A stretch of 64,000 bases of DNA, taken from positions 1 through 64,000 of the forward strand of contig CANRFO010000001.1 of NCBI GenBank assembly GCA_947629925.1, written 5' to 3'. This stretch comes from an uncultured Ruminiclostridium sp. (GTDB taxonomy: Bacteria > Bacillota > Clostridia > Oscillospirales > Ruminococcaceae). The translations under genes and the position numbers were made by a program. A model generated the notes under the pieces. It did no database searches and was not told the origin of the DNA. It saw only the letters and a list, made by a program, of their open reading frames with translations. This document shows positions 1-7,535 of the stretch, piece by piece. The first letter of the stretch is position 1; each line of letters starts with the position of its first letter.

Positions 1-128
1 GTTTTTCTTTCTCAACTTTCAGTCGGCTTTTTATTTACTGCCTTTTGGCTTTTTTGTTGAGTTTTGCTCTTATCTAAAACACCCACGCTTACAATACAAG
101 GTCATTATATCATAAACGCTGTTTGGTT

Positions 129-389
129 TCAAGCTTTGCCCGAATATCTTATGATGTCTTCAAGCAGATCCGTGACCTGCTTTCCGCTTTTGTTAAAATG
201 TTCTGAAACCTTTATACAGGTATTCCCCACAATAAAAAAGGTCGTTCCGTCTGGTTCTGCGATATAATACGGCGATCGCTCCTGCGGCTCACAAGGCTGT
301 TTACACTGCTTTGAAACAGATTTTGGAATTAAAACTTTCGGCTCATAACATTCGCACAAGTCTATGTTCTCATAATTTTTTCTTTTCAC
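129..389 (-). CDS. Small TnpW-like transposon-associated protein (86 aa)
   Basis: This is a short cytoplasmic protein starting at GTG, preceded by AGAGGAA. Its C-terminal half (roughly residues 47-82) has the pattern FIVGNTCIKVSEHF followed by an acidic helix ending DLLEDIIRY. This resembles the core of the small TnpW family carried by conjugative elements of Clostridia (IG.TTY.V..HFS, then D..LRLI). The N-terminal half is Cys-rich with no domain I recognise. It stands alone at the window edge with no other transposon gene visible here, so it is either the edge of an element extending left of the window or a relic. The family call rests on recalled pattern only. Confidence 0.42.
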   Translation of the reverse strand: MKRKNYENIDLCECYEPKVLIPKSVSKQCKQPCEPQERSPYYIAEPDGTTFFIVGNTCIKVSEHFNKSGKQVTDLLEDIIRYSGKA

Positions 390-934
390 TGATTATTCCT
401 CTCTTTCTTTTATGCTGTCAGATGACGGGATCGGATCAAGGCATATCTCGCCTGTTTCGGCTTGCCTCGCAGAGCGCACATACCGCTAAACTTGTTTTGT
501 GGTATATAAGTGCGCCCTTGTTCCAAGGAAAGAAATGCTGATAGGACTGCAAAACTGCTTTTTCATATTTTCTCCTTTCAGATTTTATTCAGGAATTTCT
601 GTCCACGGGATAAATTGTCAACTTTTTGTTTGACACTGTGTACGCCCTGAATCAGGGCTCCCTTTTTCTTTTTGCAGTAGGAAGCGAAATTGGTTTGTTC
701 TTTTGAATTTTTTAGATCTGAATTTTATCAAAAGTTTTAGTGAAGTTGAGAGAAATTTGCCCCTCACTTTTAAAGCCGAAAATTTGGCAAGTGGACCACA
801 TTTTTTAAAAAATTTTTAAATTTGTTTGGAGCAGAGTTTTGCACGTTCGGGAATGAAAAATATGTACGAATTGACGGAAAGCTATTTTGCAGAATTTAAT
901 AAAATCGCTGCTTGTGCAAAGTGCCTGAACATAG

Positions 935-965
935 AAAAAGACCGCTCTTAAAAAGAACAGTCTTT
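935..965 (-). terminator. Leftward terminator-like hairpin
   Basis: Read on the minus strand, AAAGACTGTTCTT pairs with AAGAGCGGTCTTT with one mismatch and ends in five Ts. It lies about 500 bp beyond the end of the surface operon and could be a second-line terminator or part of the structured cluster beside it. Confidence 0.45.
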
Positions 966-1001
966 GAAAAAATTGTTCAAGCGCTGAGGTGCAGATGGTT
1001 G

Positions 1002-1115
1002 ACAGCAAGCATAGCCTTTGTCTGCTCTTGATTTTTCTGTGAAAAATCAAGAGCAGACAAACTCCCGTTTGTAAAATCAGGAACCTAAACCTGATTTTAC
1101 AACTTCGCTTGCTGT
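1002..1115. repeat. Nested inverted repeats: two perfect hairpins inside an outer stem
   Basis: The outer stem is ACAGCAAGC (1002-1010) with GCTTGCTGT (1107-1115). It encloses a perfect 20-bp hairpin (arms 1017-1036 and 1042-1061, 5-nt loop) and a perfect 13-bp hairpin (1069-1081 and 1090-1102, 8-nt loop). The whole could fold as a three-way junction in RNA or single-stranded DNA. No coding potential is seen. The function is unknown. Confidence 0.75.
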
Positions 1116-1381
1116 GGAAATCCCAGACCCCTTTAAAATCAAAAATCTTAATTTTACTGTCAGGACTGCATTGAAATTTGAACAGCCTAACAATATAAAA
1201 ACTGATTTATGACAGCCGATAAGATATAAAGAAAAACTTCATCATCAGTGTCAATAACCTAACTGATAAGTTATAACACATATATTTTTACATAAAGTCA
1301 GCGTGTCATGAAACAAAGGTATTGGATTTTTTGTCAATGAATTTTAAAATACTGCGTTGGTTGAAAAGCGCATAAGTTAAC

Positions 1382-1422
1382 TGCCCCGCCACAGGAAATT
1401 TGTGTTTTCCTATGGCGGGGCA
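1382..1422 (-). terminator. Terminator of the cohesin/dockerin surface operon
   Basis: A GC-rich inverted repeat (TGCCCCGCCA...TGGCGGGGCA with A/T extensions) sits 35 bp past the stop codon of the cohesin-like gene. The leftward T-tract is weak (TTAACTTATG), but the stem is long and well placed to end the operon. Confidence 0.75.
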
Positions 1423-1457
1423 GCTGCATATCCACAATATTTATACAGAATTAAGTT

Positions 1458-2807
1458 TTATTTGCGCTTCTTTATGCTAAGAGCCACAGCAGTTCCGGAG
1501 ATTGCAATAAGAACCGCAATAGCGCCTGTTGCGGGGTAATTTGCTGTGGGAACATTGGAATCTTCGCTGTCAGCCGCATTATCACTGCTTGCGGCAGTCT
1601 GTTCTTCGCTTACCGAAGGAGCGGCAGTTTCACTGCTTGCAGTATCTTGGGTACCATTATCAGGCTGTGCAGTAGCTTCGCTGCTTGCTTCAGGGGTTGA
1701 ATCAAGTGCGTCTGAAGTTTCATTAGAGGAAGTTGTGGTTTCTTCAGGTACATAGAAGTAATAATGATTCCCTGTGCTGCCCGTAGGAGAAGTCGTACGG
1801 GTTTCCGTTTCGCCGCATACTTCGCATTCGCGTATTTGCTGTCCTAATGTGCCCTCAACATCTTTCCAATCGCCCCATGTATGACCGGCAGCCTTTATCG
1901 TTTCGGTCACTTCTTCTGCACATACAGTGCAAGTACCTTTACGCTCGCCGTCCTCGGTGCAGGAAGCTTCTTTGGAGGTTTCCCATTCAGTTACATTGTG
2001 ACCTTTAGCAGGTTCGGTCTCTTCGGTAATGGTTTCTCCGCATACTGAACATTCACCTGTTTTCGTGCCGGGAGCCGTGCAGGTAGCAGGTGTTTCGTCC
2101 CAAGAAGAAACCTTGTGACCAAGCGCTTTGGTGGTTTTTGTTTCTGTTTTGCCGCAGACTGTGCATTCTCTTGTCTGTTCGCCGCCTTTGGTACAGGTCG
2201 CGGTGTCCGCAGACCAATCGCTCCATGTATGACTATCGTCGTCACAAGGCAGTAAAAGCTTGGTTTTGGCGGTGTCTACATAGATGTCATCACTATCGTA
2301 CAAAGAAGCAGTCAACAAAGGATCGCTTTCGTCTATGCGCACGATCTGGAACTTGCTTATAGTGACAAGATCCTTATAATTGCCAAAATCGGCGTTATCA
2401 TTGACAACAAATTTAATTGTCGCCAGTTTTCCTGTAACAGTAAAGTTTTTTGTTGCCAGAGGCTCTGACCATCTGAGACCGATAGGACTTGAGGGAACAA
2501 CACCGGGCTGAAGTCCTGTGAAGCCTGTAAGTAATTTTTCGTCTGTTACATTACTTGTTGCGGGAACGGACAAAACATCTTCGTCAAACGCTACGCTGAG
2601 ATTTGCAACGATAAGTCCTGCGTTTTTGTCCATAGATATAGTTGCGGTGACTGTATCACCTCTTGACGCCGTTTCCTTGTCAAAGGAAATGGTGAACGCT
2701 ACTTTGGCGTCACTGGCGCTTTCAGCAGCATTGACGACAGCGGAAGTACACAGTGTCCCGCTCAGCGCTACTGCTGCCGTCAACAGATAAGAAATAACTT
2801 TCTTCAT
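1458..2807 (-). CDS. Cohesin-like, wall-anchored surface protein with CxxC repeats
   Basis: The 449-residue precursor has a signal peptide (1-28). A cohesin-like beta-sandwich follows at about 35-185, with GDTVTATI, FDEDVLSV and GKLATIKFVVND matching the usual cohesin strand pattern. Four modules at about 190-340 each carry CxxC (215-218, 253-256, 293-296, 328-331) and an HTW.DW/GH start. Then come a Ser/Thr/Glu linker and a sorting-type tail: YPATG at 424-428, a hydrophobic helix and KKRK. It is the last gene of an operon whose other secreted products end in dockerins, so its likely job is to hold them on the wall. The cohesin call comes from motif reading and genomic pairing and is not proven. 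No sortase lies in the window. The start has an AAAGGAG site. Confidence 0.72.
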   Translation of the reverse strand: MKKVISYLLTAAVALSGTLCTSAVVNAAESASDAKVAFTISFDKETASRGDTVTATISMDKNAGLIVANLSVAFDEDVLSVPATSNVTDEKLLTGFTGLQPGVVPSSPIGLRWSEPLATKNFTVTGKLATIKFVVNDNADFGNYKDLVTISKFQIVRIDESDPLLTASLYDSDDIYVDTAKTKLLLPCDDDSHTWSDWSADTATCTKGGEQTRECTVCGKTETKTTKALGHKVSSWDETPATCTAPGTKTGECSVCGETITEETEPAKGHNVTEWETSKEASCTEDGERKGTCTVCAEEVTETIKAAGHTWGDWKDVEGTLGQQIRECEVCGETETRTTSPTGSTGNHYYFYVPEETTTSSNETSDALDSTPEASSEATAQPDNGTQDTASSETAAPSVSEEQTAASSDNAADSEDSNVPTANYPATGAIAVLIAISGTAVALSIKKRK

Positions 2808-2869
2808 CTTTTTAACTCCTTTTTTTCTTTTTTTATATTAGTCCCTTTCGGGAGTAATACCATTGATTT

Positions 2870-5815
2870 TTATACATTCCACCCTGCGAGTTTTCTTGCC
2901 AGCATAACGCTGTCCAGCTCGTCTATATCGCCGTTTCCGTCAACATCTGCGGCAGATTGGTCTATCGCAACGTTCCAGCTCGCAAGGTAACGCGCAAGAG
3001 CTACGCTGTCAAGCTCGTCCACTTCGCCGCTGCCGTCGACGTCACCCGGAGTGGTAGCGACAAGCTTTGTTGTTGAAAGCAGGTATTCGCTGAAGTGGTT
3101 TGTGGTGAAGATAATGTAATTTCCCGAAACAACCGCATGCATATCTGTCAGATTGCCGTTGGCGTCCTTATAGTAAGCATATATCTGTTTGCCGCTCCAG
3201 CCGTCAGGAACAGGGATACGAACAGTAACGTTGTCATTAGGCTGTATCTCTTTTCCGTTTTGGGTGAGAGTTATGTTGTAGGAAACAGATGTGTCTGTCT
3301 TATCCGTCTGTTCAACGTTTAGCTTTGTATCATCGGGGATAACGCCATTGTCGGCGGTCACGGAAACACCAATGTCACTGTTAAGGAAAATTCCGAAAGA
3401 AACGAAAGGTATATTTGCTCCCTTGGCATAGCTCTCAGCAGATGTACTTGTGTAGCCGTAAATGGTGAGATCGGGGCAGCCAAACCATTCGTTATTTGAA
3501 AAAGCGTAGTCGGATATAGTTTTCACATATGGAGAGATCACGGCTTTTTTAAGATTATGGCAGCTAAAAAATGCACGCGATTCTATGGATTGAACGTTGT
3601 CGGGAATTTCTATCTCAGGCAAATTGCTATTAAAAAATGTCGCATACTCTATGGTCGTTATACTTTTAGGCAGTTTTACCTTTTCAAGTGAGTAACAGTA
3701 AATAAAAGCCTCCTCTTTTATTTCCGTAACACTATCAGGAATGATTATTTCTGTCAATGATGTGCAGGCTCTAAATGCCCCTTTCCCTATTGTTGTCAAA
3801 CCGTCGGGAAGATTTATGCCCGTCAGCGAAGTGCCGCCAAACGCACCGTCACCTATTGTCGTCAGACCATCGGGAAGATTTATGCTCGTCAGCGAAGTGT
3901 CACTAAACGCATAGTCACCTATTATCGTCACACTGTCAGGAATAGTTATTTCAGTCAGCGAGTAGCAACCTTGAAACATACCCTCAGGTATTGCTGTCAA
4001 ATTTTTCGGTAAATCTACTTTTGTTAGTAATTGGCACCAACCGAATACGTTTTTCCCTATTTCTGTCACGCTGTCCGGAATGGTTACCTCGGTAAGCGAG
4101 GAGCAGCCATAAAATGCCTGTTCCCCGATTGCTGTAACCTTTTTTCCACGGATCTCAGAGGGAACGGTCACTTCGGCGTCTTTGCCGTTATACTTTATGA
4201 TGGAAAGAGTTCCGTCATCCAACTCCTCATACATAAAATTTTTATATGCGCCAATTCTTTTATTAAATCCGCTTACCGTAAAGGTCACTTCAACCCTTTC
4301 GCCAAAATCGTACCGGTTTATGCCCGGGTGTAAAGCTTCCCAACTATTGCATAATACTACGGCATAAACCTCCATCCCGTATTCTGTGTTGTAATCTTCG
4401 GGAAGATAACCGTAAACATCGGAATACTCGTCAACATATAGATGACGAGTAGTTAATTCGGCATCTTTCCCACTTTCTATTTCCTTGCCGTCTATTTTCA
4501 CACTATCTATCACTATATTTAGATCGGGCTGAATGTAAGGCTCAATGTTTGTTTGCAGCGTAAGCATATACCATGTTTCTTCAGTAGAGCCGTCTTTGAA
4601 AGGTATCAAATCCTTTTCAAAAGAAACCGTGTAGGTGCCGTTGTCTGTTATTTCAACATCATTTACCGACCAATTAGGGCACACTGACACTGTTGATTCG
4701 TCAATGTACAAATATGCATCGCTCTGATTTATGTTATTACGGAATGAACCGGCTGTCTCGAAAGTAAGACCTGCGAAAACACTGCCCTGAGGAACGCTCT
4801 TTGCCGGTGAAACAATGTATGTTCCCGAATTGTCAACGGTGAATACGGTAAACATAGTGCCATTAAAATCTAACTTCGTATTGGTTATCTCGTTTCCGTC
4901 CGCGTTCTCAATATGAGCTTGCATATTTTTTCCCCAGCTGCTTAATGGAATATATATTTCTGTCGCTCCGCCAAAGGGGTATTGCTTGCCGTCAACGGTA
5001 ATATAAATGTTGTAATATGTTAAGTAATTCTCACCGCTTGAGATCTCCACATTCAGATCCGCTCCCTCGGGAAGGGTCCAATCCACTGCAGAAATCATAA
5101 TATCTGTCGGCTCATTTGTGAGAGTGAGGTCAGGGTCAATAAAGGCAATGCTGTTTTCCTTTGCGTAGGTCTCAGCATAGGAACCTCTCTGACCGTATAT
5201 CTGAACTCCGGGCTCAATTGCGCCTTCACCTATTGTAGTAACACCTGCGGGAATGGTTATTTTTTTCAACGACGAGCATTTGGAAAATGTATAGTCACCT
5301 ATTGTTTTCACACTGTCAGGAATAGTTATTTCCGTCAGCATTTCACACTTATAAAATGCATATTTTCCTATTGTTGTTAAGCTGTTGGAAAAAGTTATTT
5401 CTGTCAATAAACTGCAATGTTCAAATGCATTTTCCCCTATTGTCGTCACACTGTCAGGAATTGTCAACTCTGTAAATTCACTGCTAGTGAACGCACTATT
5501 TCCTATCGTTGTCACGCTGTCGGGAATGGTTACTTTTGTAATAAAATGTCCTGCGAACGCTCTATATCCGATTACAGTCACCCTTTTACCGTAAATTCTA
5601 GATGGAATGACCACTTCGTCGTCTTTACCATCATACTTATTAATAATCAGCGTTCCGTCCTCTAATTCCGAATACCAAAAGTCCTGATACTTTCCCCCAT
5701 CTCCCGCCGCAAGAATTTCTTCATGCGTCAGGGGCTCCGCTATCGCCGCCTGAGTCAGGCAGGCAACTGTCATTGCGGCAGCAAGAAAAGCTGCCAAAAG
5801 TTTCTTTTGTTTCAT
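2870..5815 (-). CDS. Secreted BspA-like leucine-rich-repeat protein with C-terminal dockerin (981 aa)
   Basis: A signal peptide (about 1-26) leads into a first block of BspA/LRR_5 repeats (about 60-225; consensus A F..C..L TEITIPDSVTTIG). A non-repeat beta-rich region follows (235-520), then a second LRR block (540-780), a beta domain (about 800-905) also found in the two sister proteins, and a type I dockerin (924-981) with two calcium loops, DVDGSGEVDELD and DVDGNGDIDELD. LRR_5 proteins commonly bind host or matrix ligands; the dockerin should dock to a cohesin, plausibly that of the gene 62 bp downstream. Its signal-peptide and dockerin DNA almost match the copy at 7536-9899, suggesting duplication or gene conversion. 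The start has GGAGG. Confidence 0.9.
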   Translation of the reverse strand: MKQKKLLAAFLAAAMTVACLTQAAIAEPLTHEEILAAGDGGKYQDFWYSELEDGTLIINKYDGKDDEVVIPSRIYGKRVTVIGYRAFAGHFITKVTIPDSVTTIGNSAFTSSEFTELTIPDSVTTIGENAFEHCSLLTEITFSNSLTTIGKYAFYKCEMLTEITIPDSVKTIGDYTFSKCSSLKKITIPAGVTTIGEGAIEPGVQIYGQRGSYAETYAKENSIAFIDPDLTLTNEPTDIMISAVDWTLPEGADLNVEISSGENYLTYYNIYITVDGKQYPFGGATEIYIPLSSWGKNMQAHIENADGNEITNTKLDFNGTMFTVFTVDNSGTYIVSPAKSVPQGSVFAGLTFETAGSFRNNINQSDAYLYIDESTVSVCPNWSVNDVEITDNGTYTVSFEKDLIPFKDGSTEETWYMLTLQTNIEPYIQPDLNIVIDSVKIDGKEIESGKDAELTTRHLYVDEYSDVYGYLPEDYNTEYGMEVYAVVLCNSWEALHPGINRYDFGERVEVTFTVSGFNKRIGAYKNFMYEELDDGTLSIIKYNGKDAEVTVPSEIRGKKVTAIGEQAFYGCSSLTEVTIPDSVTEIGKNVFGWCQLLTKVDLPKNLTAIPEGMFQGCYSLTEITIPDSVTIIGDYAFSDTSLTSINLPDGLTTIGDGAFGGTSLTGINLPDGLTTIGKGAFRACTSLTEIIIPDSVTEIKEEAFIYCYSLEKVKLPKSITTIEYATFFNSNLPEIEIPDNVQSIESRAFFSCHNLKKAVISPYVKTISDYAFSNNEWFGCPDLTIYGYTSTSAESYAKGANIPFVSFGIFLNSDIGVSVTADNGVIPDDTKLNVEQTDKTDTSVSYNITLTQNGKEIQPNDNVTVRIPVPDGWSGKQIYAYYKDANGNLTDMHAVVSGNYIIFTTNHFSEYLLSTTKLVATTPGDVDGSGEVDELDSVALARYLASWNVAIDQSAADVDGNGDIDELDSVMLARKLAGWNV

Positions 5816-5863
5816 GTTTTTTTCCTCCGTTATTTTTTCAGGCTTCCGCCTGTTGTTGACTTT

Positions 5864-7513
5864 TTATTCTATCGTAAACTGCGGCTTGTCGTTTATCATA
5901 AACGCCAGCGGGGAAGTTGTATCTTTCAGATCCGCAAGCATTCTTTTCGCTTCTTCGATACAGTATAAGCAATACTGCGCGCTTGCGTCGTCGCCGCCGT
6001 TTTCATATAATCCCGCCGCTGTTTCCAGCATATAGCAGTAATCCTTGTATTCTTCAACGGTATATTTTGAAAGCTCTATCGCTTTCTTTTTGTATTCTGT
6101 CATTTTTAAAACATCGCCGCGGGAAAATTCCGCCCTTGCCTTAGCGCTGTAAGCTATGGAAACGTCGCTGTTCAAAGACAAAATCTTGTCTGCAAGCTCC
6201 TCCGCTTCATATATATTATCGGATTCGCTTATCTGCTGAATGTATGCCATGGTGTACATCGGATACATTTGCGCCGACAGGTCGGCGCGCCCTGTGTAGT
6301 ACAGCATATTTGCAGCGCCAAGATATATCGACAGCCCCGCAGATATGACCGACGCGGTCAGCGGAGCGGAATTGTTTTTGATCTCAATGTATTTGTCATT
6401 GTTACATTCCGCCGCAATGATCAGTATAAGATCCACAGCCAAAAACTGTAAGTCAAAATCAAGCATACTGTGAAGCACGAGCAGAATTATAACGTATCTG
6501 CAAACGGCAGAGCTTTTTCTTATTGCCGAAACGAAAGCCGCCGCACAGATCGCCGCAGGTATCCAGCCAATGTCCAGCAGTATCTGCAAAAAATCGTTAT
6601 GTATGTTCATCACGGAGTAAACGCCGTTTTGAAACGAGCCTTGAGCAAAATAATATCCCATATATCCCAGACCCATCGGGTGCGTCAGTATAACAGGAGC
6701 CGCGTCAAAATAATAAAGCAGTCGCCCTATAAGGGTACTTGAGGTAAAGGATGAGGTAAGGTATCTTCCCACGGTTTCAAGATTCCCCGTTATAAGAGCA
6801 TAGGCGGCTGTTCCTGCGGCGAGAACGCCCACGGCGCCTGCAAGGAAAATCTTTTGCTTTTTGTTCTTTGAAGCTATGATATACACTGCCGCAGAGACCA
6901 TCATAAACAAAAACACCGTTCTGCTTCCTGAGGCAAAAATGCCGATAATTAAAATCCCGCAGATAATTCCCGTACGCAGGTCAAATTTTTTATTATATAA
7001 TTGTATAAATACGCCTGCGAGCAAAAAGATCGCAAAGGTGTTCGGATATTGGAAGAAGCCGCCCAGACGTCCGTTTACCAACAAATATGTCCTTAAAACA
7101 GGTACAAGGCACAGCACCGCTGACAGGACCGTCATCACCGCTCCGCTCAAAGGCACTGTATCAAGAACGCTTTGTTTATGTTCGGGGGAAAGCTGAGCTG
7201 CGGCAACGGAAAAAAGCGGAAGAGGCAGAAATTTTATAAATCCCATCAGCGCCATTCCTTTATCGACCGCCCATAACGGAGAAACTGCAAAAAAGGCGGT
7301 CACAAAAACACAGGCGAGCATTGTCAAGGTTTTTGGGACAAGTATTTTTCCTGTACGGATCTTGCAGCAGCACAGGTAACAAAGGAGGAAAACTGATACC
7401 AATGCGGCAGTCCATTCATAATACAGACCTATCACATAAGGCGATATAAAAACGATGAGCGCTATTGGAAAATGCTGCGGATAAAATTCCTGCCTCGCTT
7501 TTTTCTCTTTCAT
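5864..7513 (-). CDS. O-antigen ligase / Wzy-type membrane polymerase with C-terminal helical repeats
   Basis: The 549-residue protein has about a dozen membrane segments followed by a soluble helical tail (about 430-549) resembling TPR repeats. WaaL/Wzy/PglL family signatures are visible: GRLGGFFQYPNTFA, then SRTVFLF, then a large outer loop with HPMGLGYMGYYF and NIHNDFLQILLDIGW. The family transfers or polymerises lipid-linked glycans outside the membrane. It lies between two dockerin-LRR genes in the same operon (22 and 48 bp gaps), so it may glycosylate these surface proteins or make a co-regulated polysaccharide. That role is inference. No glycan-assembly genes accompany it. GAGGTC precedes the ATG. 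Confidence 0.8.
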   Translation of the reverse strand: MKEKKARQEFYPQHFPIALIVFISPYVIGLYYEWTAALVSVFLLCYLCCCKIRTGKILVPKTLTMLACVFVTAFFAVSPLWAVDKGMALMGFIKFLPLPLFSVAAAQLSPEHKQSVLDTVPLSGAVMTVLSAVLCLVPVLRTYLLVNGRLGGFFQYPNTFAIFLLAGVFIQLYNKKFDLRTGIICGILIIGIFASGSRTVFLFMMVSAAVYIIASKNKKQKIFLAGAVGVLAAGTAAYALITGNLETVGRYLTSSFTSSTLIGRLLYYFDAAPVILTHPMGLGYMGYYFAQGSFQNGVYSVMNIHNDFLQILLDIGWIPAAICAAAFVSAIRKSSAVCRYVIILLVLHSMLDFDLQFLAVDLILIIAAECNNDKYIEIKNNSAPLTASVISAGLSIYLGAANMLYYTGRADLSAQMYPMYTMAYIQQISESDNIYEAEELADKILSLNSDVSIAYSAKARAEFSRGDVLKMTEYKKKAIELSKYTVEEYKDYCYMLETAAGLYENGGDDASAQYCLYCIEEAKRMLADLKDTTSPLAFMINDKPQFTIE

Positions 7514-7535
7514 TATGACCTCATATTATCCGATA

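Larger units (their letters stand above)
390..1381. other. Long non-coding stretch with dense inverted repeats
   Basis: No credible gene is seen in about 1 kb. The stretch is AT-rich, with a leftward terminator-like hairpin at 935-965 and a nested structure at 1002-1115, listed separately. A short GC palindrome with a T-rich tail (GCCCTGAATCAGGGC, about 651-665) is weak. The rest shows nothing I can name. Confidence 0.6.

Noticed and set aside
60-150. Third copy of the switch repeat near ATATCATAAACG
   Set aside because: Only a gapped partial match to the 19-bp core; likely chance in AT-rich DNA.
651-665. Terminator at GCCCTGAATCAGGGC
   Set aside because: The palindrome leaves only about five stable pairs and no gene leads into it.
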